From assembly GCA_964555295.1 (NCBI GenBank), contig CAZKRL010000009.1, positions 1 to 64,000 on the forward strand: a DNA stretch of 64,000 nt, written 5' to 3'. The translations under genes and the position numbers were made by a program. Below are positions 15,482 to 23,051 of this stretch, piece after piece; the stretch's first letter is position 1, and each line of letters begins with the position of its first letter. The stretch is from CAZKRL01 sp964555295 (lineage in GTDB: Bacteria; Bacteroidota; Bacteroidia; Flavobacteriales_D; Sanyastnellaceae). The notes beneath the pieces were generated by a model that was given only the letters and a program-made list of their open reading frames with translations, was not told the DNA's origin and did no database searches.

Positions 15482-16192
15482 TTATTTAAGGTTGTGATAT
15501 ACGGCCTGTACATCATCGTCCTCCTCGATCTTTTCTACAAGTTCAAGAATTTCATCCGTCTGTTCTTCAGTGAGTTCCGCAAATGAGTTAGGAATTCGCT
15601 CGAGTCCTGCTTTCATCACTGTTATGGATCGCTCTTCAAGAGCCCTTTGCATATTTCCAAAGTCAGTGAAAGCTGTGTATAAAACGATTTGGTTTTCCTC
15701 CAATTCCATCGATTCCAGTCCAGCATCAATTAATTCAAGCTCAAGTTCTTCAGGATTGGGTATCTGATCTTTCGCAATTCTAAAAACTCCTTTGCGGTCA
15801 AACACAAAACTTAATGAACCACTTGTCCCCAAGCTACCACCTGCCCGGTTGAAGTATAGCCTGACATTTGCAACTGTTCTGGTGGTGTTATCGGTTGCTG
15901 TTTCTACAAGTATAGCCACCCCAAATGGCCCATAACCTTCATACACCACCTCTTCATAAGAGCTATTGTCTTTGTCACTGGCTCTCTTGATAGCAGATTC
16001 AACACGATCTTTAGGCATATTCACGCCGCGGGCGTTTGCAATGACTTGTCTCAAGCGAGGATTGTTGGCTGGATCGGCCCCTCCCGCCTTAACAGCCATC
16101 ACTATATCCTTACCAATTCTGGTGAAAGCCTTCGCCATTTTGTCGTAGCGAGCGAACATTTTGTGCTTTCGTGTTTCAAAAATCCGTCCCAT
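15482..16192 (-). CDS. yebC: YebC/PmpR family protein
   Basis: 236 residues, usual family length. Recognised by MGRIFETRKHKMFARYDKMAKAFTRI near the start, AVKAGGADPANNPRLRQVI, the acidic second domain (YEGYGPFGVAILVE, GGSLGTSGSLSFVF) and the C-terminal EEDDDVQAVYHNL. Family members are cytoplasmic; they were described as transcription regulators and more recently as ribosome-associated factors that help translate difficult stretches. The promoter box TACTTTCG is at 16218-16211, 18 nt before the ATG. It is convergent with slyD, 64 nt apart with no clear terminator. Confidence 0.93.
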   Translation of the reverse strand: MGRIFETRKHKMFARYDKMAKAFTRIGKDIVMAVKAGGADPANNPRLRQVIANARGVNMPKDRVESAIKRASDKDNSSYEEVVYEGYGPFGVAILVETATDNTTRTVANVRLYFNRAGGSLGTSGSLSFVFDRKGVFRIAKDQIPNPEELELELIDAGLESMELEENQIVLYTAFTDFGNMQRALEERSITVMKAGLERIPNSFAELTEEQTDEILELVEKIEEDDDVQAVYHNLK

Positions 16193-16210
16193 ACATCAAT
16201 TGTAATGGCG

Positions 16211-16218
16211 CGAAAGTA
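16211..16218 (-). promoter_or_regulatory. -7 box of yebC
   Basis: TACTTTCG on the minus strand, 18 nt before the ATG at 16192; same form as the rpsU box. Confidence 0.5.
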
Positions 16219-16297
16219 ATGGCTAAAAGACAGAAGTGCTCCAAACCTACCCTTTCTGTACCCTCAAATTAAAATAGGAATTCCCCTAGTAATTGTT

Positions 16298-17116
16298 TCA
16301 ACCTTCTGTACCTAGTGAATATGTTTCACCATTGACCGTAACAGTAAAAGCATTGTCGCACGCTCCCGAACCAAAATTGACAATTCGCAAATCACTCTCA
16401 GCCGGCTGTATGGCTACGACACCACTTACGATGTAAGGACAGTCCAACTCAATTCGAAGCGGAGTAGTTATGCTCACTGTATAGCTTACACCGTTGCGGT
16501 TTACTCCGCCGCCTCCACCACTGATCTGGTAAACATCATCAGTGCGCTGCAAGGTGCTTTCGCCTTCAATCCAAGTTCGTGTGCGTGTAGCATACCAGGT
16601 GGCCGTCCAAGCGTTGCCTGGAGCAGTAACGGTACCATTGACTGAAATGGAAAAATGCGTTTGACCATTGGAATTTGCTCCCAGGTTGGTGATGGTTTTG
16701 GTGCCGCTGATGGCATAACCATTAACGGTATATGAGAGCGGAGTTATGGTGATGATGGTACCCTGTGTACGATATCGTCCGGTGTAGGTAACCTGAATTT
16801 GGCCTTTTCTTATTTTTCCATCAGCACCCACACAGTCATCTTGTCCAAAATCTATAAGCACCGTGCGTGGTGATGCGCTTGTGTCTACAATAATGGTGTC
16901 GATGCAGGTGGTTTCAAGGTCTTTGATTCCGGCAGTGTTGTCGGATACATCATCCACGACCTTAAATAAGTCATTAAAAAGGTTCTCCGAGGTGCCGTTG
17001 TCAACGGTCATCTTGTTGTCAAGTGTGCGGTCACGATCTTCTCTGTCTTTGCGACATGAAATGAATACGGTTGAGCTAACAACACAAAAAACAAATAGGA
17101 AATTGATGGTTTTCAT
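16298..17116 (-). CDS. Putative lipoprotein of unknown function
   Basis: 272 residues. The N-terminus is a lipoprotein signal (MKTINFLFVFCVVSSTVFISC, Cys21 as lipid site) followed by a charged linker rich in Arg and Asp. The rest is predicted beta-rich, with alternating Thr/Ile strands, TYTGRYRTQGTIITITPLSYTVNGY, and a C-terminal strand set ending NAFTVTVNGETYSLG. It resembles the many uncharacterised Bacteroidota lipoproteins that turn up beside housekeeping genes. No enzyme motif is visible. It lies 58 nt downstream of folA on the same strand, so it could be read from the thyA-folA operon. Confidence 0.8.
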   Translation of the reverse strand: MKTINFLFVFCVVSSTVFISCRKDREDRDRTLDNKMTVDNGTSENLFNDLFKVVDDVSDNTAGIKDLETTCIDTIIVDTSASPRTVLIDFGQDDCVGADGKIRKGQIQVTYTGRYRTQGTIITITPLSYTVNGYAISGTKTITNLGANSNGQTHFSISVNGTVTAPGNAWTATWYATRTRTWIEGESTLQRTDDVYQISGGGGGVNRNGVSYTVSITTPLRIELDCPYIVSGVVAIQPAESDLRIVNFGSGACDNAFTVTVNGETYSLGTEG

Positions 17117-17174
17117 AGAAGAGAATTTTTGGATTTAATACCTTGACGATAGGAATTGCATATCGTTTAACAGG

Positions 17175-17711
17175 TCATGACAACTTTTTCACATAGTGAT
17201 TCACGGTAAAGGGAAATTCATTTACACTGTTTGATGATATGCTCAGTATTTGCTGGCTTTGCCATTGTTCCGCGCTGAATTCAGGGAAGTAAGTATCGGC
17301 ATCAGGAAAGGTGGCATCAACATGTGTGAGATACATCTCATCGACAAAATCAGAGTTCAGTGCCAATCGATAAATTTCACCGCCACCAATGATAAAGACT
17401 TTGATTTCGCCCTGAGAAATGGCTATTTCCATAGCCTCGTCCAAGGAGGCAACGGTATAACATTCTTCATACAAGTATTCCGGATTCCTTGATAGAATAA
17501 TATTGGTTCGCTCAGGCAATGGCCGGTATTTCGGTGGAATACTCTCAAAGCTTTTACGGCCTGTAACCACGGTATGGCCGATAGTCGTTTCCTTGAAAAA
17601 ACGCATATCATCGTGCAGATGCCAAAGCAATGTGTTGTCTTTTCCCAATTCCAGATTCTTGCCTACGGCGGCGATAATAATGACTTTCGGTTTTAGCGTC
17701 TCTTCACTCAT
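17175..17711 (-). CDS. folA: Dihydrofolate reductase
   Basis: 178 residues. NADPH-dependent reduction of dihydrofolate to tetrahydrofolate, needed to recycle the dihydrofolate made by ThyA. Seen: IIAAVGKNLELGKDN, LLWHLHDDMRFFK with Asp35 in the catalytic acidic position, TGRKSFESIP and IGGGEIYRLAL. The usual LPW of the substrate loop reads LLW here. The ATG overlaps the thyA stop by four bases (ATGA), so thyA and folA are translationally coupled. Antifolate response cannot be judged from sequence alone. Confidence 0.96.
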   Translation of the reverse strand: MSEETLKPKVIIIAAVGKNLELGKDNTLLWHLHDDMRFFKETTIGHTVVTGRKSFESIPPKYRPLPERTNIILSRNPEYLYEECYTVASLDEAMEIAISQGEIKVFIIGGGEIYRLALNSDFVDEMYLTHVDATFPDADTYFPEFSAEQWQSQQILSISSNSVNEFPFTVNHYVKKLS

Positions 17712-18502
17712 ACTGCAACGGCGGCTTTTATATGGGGATGTGGGTCGTAATTCTCAAGAGTAAAATCTTCAAAGCGGAAGGCAAAAATATCATTTACATC
17801 AGGGTTGATTTTCAGGGTTGGCAACGGGCGAATATCTCTGCTCAGTTGAATGCGCGCCTGGTCGGTGTGATTGCTGTATAGATGAACGTCACCACCTGTC
17901 CACACAAAATCGCCCGGTTGCAATTCACAAACTTGAGCTACCATCATCGTGAGCAACGCATAACTCGCAATGTTGAAAGGAACGCCTAAGAATGTATCGC
18001 AGCTGCGCTGATAGAGCTGACACGATAAGCGGCCATTGGCTACATAAAACTGAAAAAGGCAATGACAGGGAGGCAAGGCCATTTGGTCTATGAATGAGGG
18101 ATTCCATGCGCTCACGATATGACGACGGCCATTGGGATTGCGTTTCAATCCGTCTATCAACTTGGTGATTTGATCTGTGTGAGTTCCATCAGGATTGGGC
18201 CATGAACGCCATTGGTAGCCATAGACGGGACCAAGATTTCCATTTGCATCTGCCCACTCGTCCCAAATGCTCACGCCGTTTTCTTTGAGGTATGCGATAT
18301 TGGTGTCACCGCGCAAAAACCAAAGGAGTTCATAAATGATAGATCGAACATGCAACTTCTTTGTGGTAAGCAACGGAAATCCTTCTTGCAAATTGAATCG
18401 CATTTGATGGCCGAAAACACTGTACGTGCCCGTGCCTGTTCTGTCGTCTTTGCGCACTCCTTGTTCCAGTAATAGTGTCAAAAGATCATGATATTGCTTC
18501 AT
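17708..18502 (-). CDS. thyA: Thymidylate synthase
   Basis: 264 residues, the same length as the E. coli enzyme. It converts dUMP to dTMP with methylene-tetrahydrofolate. The catalytic Cys146 is in MALPPCHCLFQFYV; other landmarks are DDRTGTGTYSVFG, FPLLTTKKLH, LYQRSCDTFLGVPFNIASYALL and HLYSNH. First gene of the thyA-folA operon. The box TATTTTCG ends 4 nt before the ATG, so the transcript probably starts at or next to the start codon. Confidence 0.97.
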   Translation of the reverse strand: MKQYHDLLTLLLEQGVRKDDRTGTGTYSVFGHQMRFNLQEGFPLLTTKKLHVRSIIYELLWFLRGDTNIAYLKENGVSIWDEWADANGNLGPVYGYQWRSWPNPDGTHTDQITKLIDGLKRNPNGRRHIVSAWNPSFIDQMALPPCHCLFQFYVANGRLSCQLYQRSCDTFLGVPFNIASYALLTMMVAQVCELQPGDFVWTGGDVHLYSNHTDQARIQLSRDIRPLPTLKINPDVNDIFAFRFEDFTLENYDPHPHIKAAVAV

Positions 18503-18506
18503 GGAA

Positions 18507-18514
18507 CGAAAATA
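18507..18514 (-). promoter_or_regulatory. -7 box of thyA, 4 nt before the ATG
   Basis: TATTTTCG on the minus strand, with GTTCC-type spacing of four bases to the start codon at 18502. The arrangement predicts a leaderless or nearly leaderless mRNA. Confidence 0.5.
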
Positions 18515-18553
18515 AAAACGCGGTTAGGTAACGATGAAAAGATGATTGGATAG

Positions 18554-19699
18554 TTATGAGCCAGAAATACACCGAACGGATTGCATGAGTGCGCGCGCCT
18601 TCGCTTTTACTTCGATAAGATTATCACCGATAATGGTGATATGACCCATTTTGCGAAATGGGCTCACCTTCTTTTTACCGTATAGATGAATAAAAACGCC
18701 TGCGGTATTTTGGGCTTCCTCAATGCCCGTGTATCGGGCATCTCCATTGGCGTTTTCATCGCCCAAGACATTGATCATCGCTGCATAAGGCGCTACCATT
18801 TGTGTGTCGCCGGGTGGCATGTTCAGTATGGCTCGCAGATGCTGTGCATATTGAGAAGTGTTGCATCCTTCTATGGTGTGATGTCCGCTGTTATGGGGTC
18901 TTGGCGCCATTTCATTGACCCAAAGCTGTCCGTCTGCGGTGATAAAAAACTCTACTGCGAGAAGTCCGACAAAGTCTGTCGACTCCATGATGGTGAGAGC
19001 ATATTGTTTTGCCTTCGATTCGATTTCGGTAGAAACTGCGGCCGGCGAAACAAGGAATTCAACCAAATTGGCAGAGGGATTGAATTCCATTTCTACCAGT
19101 GGAAAAATAGAAGTGCGGCCGCTCACGTCTCGAGACGCAATAACAGCAATCTCTTTGCTGATGTTTGCGCATGTTTCGATAATACAAGGCACATCAGGCA
19201 GAGCGTCCAGATCTCGGGATGAACGCAAGATGCAAACTCCCTTGCCATCATATCCCCCTTTGCGTGATTTCCAAACGGAAGGAAAAATAAGATCATTAGC
19301 ATTTGGCTTGCTTTCCCAAAGGCTATATGGCGCAGTGGGAATATTGAGTCGATCGTAGTTCAGCTTTTGCAATCCTTTGTCCTGAACCATCTCCAAAAAA
19401 TCGGGATCAGGATACACCCGCTTGCCCTGTAGTTTGAGTTGACGTAATGCGCCCACATGCACATGCTCGATTTCGATAGTGATGATGTCGCAGTCTTGCC
19501 CAAAATTCAATACATCGGTTTCGGAACGAAATGAACCATGAACAAAGTGCTGGCAAATACTTGCTGCGGGTGATGTTGCGTCGGGGTCGAGAACCTTGAT
19601 GATAACCTCCATAGAATGTGCTGCTTCCAACAACATCATTCCCAGTTGTCCGCCACCCAAAACTCCGATTACGAAGGGCATATCATCGGCCTTTTTCAT
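18554..19699 (-). CDS. purK: N5-carboxyaminoimidazole ribonucleotide synthase
   Basis: 381 residues of the ATP-grasp family. It uses ATP and bicarbonate to carboxylate AIR in purine synthesis; purE is not in the window. Landmarks: GVLGGGQLGMMLLEAAHSM, DPDATSPAASICQHFV, ITIEIEHVHVGAL, KSRKGGYDGKGV (ATP loop), VEMEFN and VNEMAPRPHNSGHHTIEGC near the end. It is 51 nt upstream of thyA but has its own box, TAATTTCG, ending 4 nt before its ATG. Confidence 0.96.
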   Translation of the reverse strand: MKKADDMPFVIGVLGGGQLGMMLLEAAHSMEVIIKVLDPDATSPAASICQHFVHGSFRSETDVLNFGQDCDIITIEIEHVHVGALRQLKLQGKRVYPDPDFLEMVQDKGLQKLNYDRLNIPTAPYSLWESKPNANDLIFPSVWKSRKGGYDGKGVCILRSSRDLDALPDVPCIIETCANISKEIAVIASRDVSGRTSIFPLVEMEFNPSANLVEFLVSPAAVSTEIESKAKQYALTIMESTDFVGLLAVEFFITADGQLWVNEMAPRPHNSGHHTIEGCNTSQYAQHLRAILNMPPGDTQMVAPYAAMINVLGDENANGDARYTGIEEAQNTAGVFIHLYGKKKVSPFRKMGHITIIGDNLIEVKAKARALMQSVRCISGS

Positions 19700-19703
19700 G
19701 CAG

Positions 19704-19711
19704 CGAAATTA
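19704..19711 (-). promoter_or_regulatory. -7 box of purK, 4 nt before the ATG
   Basis: TAATTTCG on the minus strand, then GCTGC-type sequence and the ATG at 19699. Same geometry as thyA and algH. Confidence 0.5.
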
Positions 19712-19740
19712 GGGGATGAGGATAACTGTAACGCTAATGA

Positions 19741-20481
19741 CTATTTCAGCAGTTCTTGCAGCATGGCACGAAGAGCCGCTTCATCTTGAAAGCCCGATTG
19801 GCGATTCAATTCAATGCCTGATTTGTAGGTGGCCACTACAGGTAAACTTTCAACCTTTAATTCTTTACAGAGCGTTTTGGCATCATCTACATTGATTCTC
19901 TCAATTTTAATTTTTCCGCTGAACTCTTTGGATAGCTTTTCCAGGATGGGTTCCATCTTCTTGCAAGGTGCGCACCACGGGGCATAAAAATCGACCAATA
20001 AGAGGGGTGAATTCGTTTTCATTGCAGTGAAATCATCCTTGGTGATTTTGTCGGGCAGTACCATATTTCCTTGCATTCCTTCTGTAGGAAAACCTTTTGA
20101 TTCCCATGCCATGAAGCCACCGCTCATGTCGTAAACCTGATGGAATCCCATCTTCACAAGTTTCTCGCAGGCCTCAGCGCTGCGACCACCGCCTTTGCAA
20201 TACACCATTACCGGTTGCGCCTTATCCAGAGAGGCCAGCTGTGTTTCAAAATCATTGAGATAAATATCGTAGTTTAAGGAACCCATCAGGTGACCGGCTG
20301 CGAATTCCTCGCGTGTGCGAACATCGATCAATTGCACATTCTTGACGGTTTCCAGGGTGCTCTTGAACGCGAGTACGTCCAATTTTTGTGATACGTGTTT
20401 TTCAGTTTGAGATTGGGCGCATCCGTAAATACTGTAGACTATCAATGAACTCAAAAGGAATTTGTACATGTGAATAATCAT
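19741..20481 (-). CDS. Lipoprotein rhodanese-thioredoxin fusion
   Basis: 246 residues in two enzyme-like domains. A lipoprotein signal (VYSIYGC, Cys21) anchors it in the envelope. Residues ~35-135 form a rhodanese domain with Cys95 in YCKGGGRS and the usual DVRTREEFAAGH. Residues ~145-246 form a thioredoxin domain with WCAPC at 169-173 and the cis-Pro in SLPVVATY. Rhodaneses carry sulfane sulfur on the active Cys and thioredoxins reduce disulfides or persulfides, so a sulfur-transfer plus reduction role in the periplasm is a fair inference. Its ATG overlaps the preceding thioredoxin stop (ATGA). Last gene of a four-gene operon of the same protein types. Confidence 0.88.
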   Translation of the reverse strand: MIIHMYKFLLSSLIVYSIYGCAQSQTEKHVSQKLDVLAFKSTLETVKNVQLIDVRTREEFAAGHLMGSLNYDIYLNDFETQLASLDKAQPVMVYCKGGGRSAEACEKLVKMGFHQVYDMSGGFMAWESKGFPTEGMQGNMVLPDKITKDDFTAMKTNSPLLLVDFYAPWCAPCKKMEPILEKLSKEFSGKIKIERINVDDAKTLCKELKVESLPVVATYKSGIELNRQSGFQDEAALRAMLQELLK

Positions 20482-20777
20482 TTGTGTTGTTCAATGGTTC
20501 TTTCAAGTTCAGAGGCACTGGCTGTTCCGCTGTGCCGCCATAATAGTTGGCTGTCTTTATACAACATCAGGGTTGGAATACTCCGTATCTGTAAGCTCGC
20601 AGCAAGCTCTTGATGGCGTTCAGTATCGATTTTAATAATACGAACTTTTTCACCCATTCGTCCTTTGAGTTCTTCAAGTATGGGAGCCATCGCTTTGCAT
20701 GGACCACACCAGTTGGCGTAAAAGTCGATGAGAGTCGGGGTTTGACTTGAAATGAGTTCTTTGAAGGATGCTGACAT
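20478..20777 (-). CDS. Thioredoxin
   Basis: 99 residues, single thioredoxin domain with WCGPC (Cys24, Cys27) and the cis-Pro in IRSIPTLML. There is no signal peptide, so it is cytoplasmic. It sits between a rhodanese gene (2 nt upstream) and the lipoprotein rhodanese-thioredoxin gene (overlap of 4 nt), so it likely works with them rather than as the main housekeeping thioredoxin. I therefore leave the symbol empty; trxA is possible. Confidence 0.92.
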   Translation of the reverse strand: MSASFKELISSQTPTLIDFYANWCGPCKAMAPILEELKGRMGEKVRIIKIDTERHQELAASLQIRSIPTLMLYKDSQLLWRHSGTASASELERTIEQHK

Positions 20778-20779
20778 AT

Positions 20780-21094
20780 TCAGTTTATTTTGGAATTCAG
20801 TGATTGCCAGCCGCCGCCATTGTGCACATTCTCAAATCCTTGTGAGCGCAATATTCCCTTTGCCGATGCGCTTCGCATTCCGCTGGCACAGCAAGTAATG
20901 ACAGTTTTTCCTTTCGGAATTTTTGAAATATGGGAGCTCAAGTTTTGCAGTGGTATGTTCAATGAACCCTTGATGTGACCTCCGCGATATTCCGATTCAG
21001 TTCTTACATCAATGATTACAGCGCCTTGCTTTATTTCATTTTTGAAATCTATTGCAGGCCCCATGCCGAGTAGTTTTTTTAATCTTGTTATCAT
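20780..21094 (-). CDS. Rhodanese-like protein
   Basis: 104 residues, one rhodanese domain with active Cys69 in CCASGMRS and the DVRTESEYRGGHIKGS motif. No signal peptide; the N-terminal MITRLKKLLGMG is a short basic helix. It is probably a cytoplasmic persulfide carrier. It follows the 78-residue rhodanese by 7 nt and precedes thioredoxin by 2 nt. The two rhodanese genes share the C-C-A-S-G-x-R-S loop and probably arose by duplication. Confidence 0.88.
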   Translation of the reverse strand: MITRLKKLLGMGPAIDFKNEIKQGAVIIDVRTESEYRGGHIKGSLNIPLQNLSSHISKIPKGKTVITCCASGMRSASAKGILRSQGFENVHNGGGWQSLNSKIN

Positions 21095-21101
21095 ATCTCT
21101 T

Positions 21102-21338
21102 TTATCTTAGGTCTAACCATGAACCACCGTTTCTACAATTTATGCCAATGGAGTTAAGGTAAGCCGCGGCCTGTCCACTCCGGTTGCCACTGGCACAACA
21201 TAAAATCAAATCGCCTTTGATATCCTTGATCTCATGGATCCTCGATTGTAATTCAGACAAAGGGATATTAATGGATCCCGGCACATGACCATCTTGATAT
21301 TCAGCGATGGTTCTTACGTCAATAATGGTTGTGGGCAT
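21102..21338 (-). CDS. Small rhodanese-like protein
   Basis: 78 residues from the ATG at 21338 (MPTTIIDVRTIAEYQDGH). The open frame starts with TTG at 21362, but that codon lies in the TTTATTTG box that looks like the operon promoter, so the ATG is preferred; it is preceded by an A-run typical of this phylum. Active Cys48 is in CCASGNRS. A minimal single-domain rhodanese, smaller than the common 100-110 residues. First gene of the rhodanese-rhodanese-thioredoxin-fusion operon. Confidence 0.82.
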   Translation of the reverse strand: MPTTIIDVRTIAEYQDGHVPGSINIPLSELQSRIHEIKDIKGDLILCCASGNRSGQAAAYLNSIGINCRNGGSWLDLR

Positions 21339-21467
21339 ATTATTTTTTTTGCAAATAAACAATTATGGTAATAATACTCTCGGTGATATGCGTCACATTA
21401 TCAATTTTGTGATGAGTATCTCATATCATTGGAGAAGCGCAATCCAACGAAGGACAAATCTTTAAGA

Positions 21468-21475
21468 TACATTCG
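21468..21475 (+). promoter_or_regulatory. -7 box of purH
   Basis: TACATTCG, 15 nt before the ATG. The surrounding ACATTCGCAAAAATTT (21469-21484) recurs exactly at 14917-14932 before slyD. Confidence 0.45.
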
Positions 21476-21490
21476 CAAAAATTTTTTTAG

Positions 21491-23002
21491 ATGCATACTA
21501 TGAAATCTGCTCTATTATCCGTTTACAACAAAGAAGGTATCGACGAAATCGCGCGAGGCCTAAACGCCTTGGGGGTTAAATTATATAGCACTGGCGGCAC
21601 TTTTGATTATATCCAAAGGTTGGGATTGCCTGTAACTTCGGTAGACTCGGTCACCGGCTATCCTGAAATTTTTGGCGGAAGGGTGAAAACTCTTCACCCA
21701 GCAATTATGGGGGGTATTCTTTTTCGTCGAGCAGATACTGAAGATGTTCAAAGCGCATCTGAACTCATGATTCCTGCTATCGATTGTGTTGTGGTGGATT
21801 TATATCCATTTGAAGCCACCGTTGAGTCGGGAGCATCCGAAGAGGATATCATTGAGAAGATTGATATCGGTGGAATATCTCTCATTCGCGCTGCAGCTAA
21901 GAATCACAGGGATGTAGTTATCATCCCATCCGTTCATGATTACCCTGTTCTGCTCGAAATTATCGCCAACGAGGGCAAGTCGAAAATGGACGAGAGACGA
22001 GGTCTCGCCAAACGGGCCTTTGAAGTGAGCTCAAAATATGATCATCTCATTCAATCGTATTTCAAGGGTGAATTTTCCCGTGAAAGTGGAATGCATGATA
22101 TGCCGCTTAGATATGGCGAAAATCCTCATCAAAAGGCATCTTTCTCAGGTGATTTCAATGAGATGTTTACAAAACAGAACGGCAAGGAAATCTCTTACAA
22201 TAATCTTTTGGACATTGACGCGGCGGTTCAATTGATGTTGGACATGCCCAAAGACAAACCCGCTGCGGCTATTCTCAAACATAACAATGCCTGCGGTGTT
22301 GCCATAAGAGAAACCCTTTCCGAGGCATACACAGCCGCGCTGGCTTGCGATCCCGTGTCGGCATTTGGTGGGGTTATTATTTTGAATAAACCTTTGGATT
22401 TAATCACAGCCGAAGCACTAAACACCCTTTTCTGTGAAGTTGTGATTGCTCCCAATTTCGCCGACGATGCCCTGAATCTTTTGCGTTCTAAACCCAATCG
22501 CATTCTTCTATCATGGAATATGAATGCCTCACAACCATCGGAACTTATTCGCTCTGCACTCAATGGCACTTTGAAACAAGAGCGTGATAGTGCATTGGTC
22601 AAAGTGGAGGATTTGAAATTAGTGACACAAAAACCAGCGAGTGATACTCAAATCAATGATCTCTTATTCGCAAATATTCTTGTAAAGCATACCAAGAGTA
22701 ATACGGTTGTCCTCGCAAGTCATCTGACGTTGTTGGCCAGTGGAACCGGACAGACATCGCGTGTAGATGCGCTTCAGCAGGCCATCGCAAAAGCAAGGGG
22801 ATTTGGCTTTGAACTTTCCGGTGCAGTGATGGCAAGTGACGCATTTTTTCCTTTTCCCGACTGCGTGGAAATCGCACATCACGCTGGCATTGATGCAGTA
22901 ATTCAGCCCGGTGGCTCAATCAAAGATCAATTGAGTATCGATTATTGTGATTCCCATGCAATGGCGATGTATATGACGGGCATTCGTCATTTCCGACATT
23001 GA
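21491..23002 (+). CDS. purH: Bifunctional AICAR formyltransferase / IMP cyclohydrolase
   Basis: 503 residues. It performs the last two steps of IMP synthesis. The N-terminal MGS-like cyclohydrolase domain (LLSVYNKEGIDEIARGL, LYSTGGTFDYI, GRVKTLHPAIMGGIL) is followed by the formyltransferase domain with LRYGENPHQKA, the KHNNACGVA catalytic region and DAFFPFPDCVE. It is near the family's standard 510-530. The start is ATG at 21491; a second Met three codons on is possible. The box TACATTCG is at 21468-21475, inside a 16-base sequence also present before slyD. Confidence 0.96.
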   Translation: MHTMKSALLSVYNKEGIDEIARGLNALGVKLYSTGGTFDYIQRLGLPVTSVDSVTGYPEIFGGRVKTLHPAIMGGILFRRADTEDVQSASELMIPAIDCVVVDLYPFEATVESGASEEDIIEKIDIGGISLIRAAAKNHRDVVIIPSVHDYPVLLEIIANEGKSKMDERRGLAKRAFEVSSKYDHLIQSYFKGEFSRESGMHDMPLRYGENPHQKASFSGDFNEMFTKQNGKEISYNNLLDIDAAVQLMLDMPKDKPAAAILKHNNACGVAIRETLSEAYTAALACDPVSAFGGVIILNKPLDLITAEALNTLFCEVVIAPNFADDALNLLRSKPNRILLSWNMNASQPSELIRSALNGTLKQERDSALVKVEDLKLVTQKPASDTQINDLLFANILVKHTKSNTVVLASHLTLLASGTGQTSRVDALQQAIAKARGFGFELSGAVMASDAFFPFPDCVEIAHHAGIDAVIQPGGSIKDQLSIDYCDSHAMAMYMTGIRHFRH

Positions 23003-23015
23003 CGTTCTGTCTCCC

Positions 23016-23046
23016 TTTGTGACATAAATCAATTGCTGTATCCTTG
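23016..23046 (+). promoter_or_regulatory. Promoter of the TonB-receptor/kdsB operon
   Basis: TTTG (23016-23019), exactly 19 nt, then TATCCTTG (23039-23046): a near-perfect Bacteroidota -33/-7 pair. The ATG follows at 23052, only 5 nt after the box, so the mRNA leader would be close to zero. Confidence 0.6.
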
Positions 23047-23051
23047 CAATT

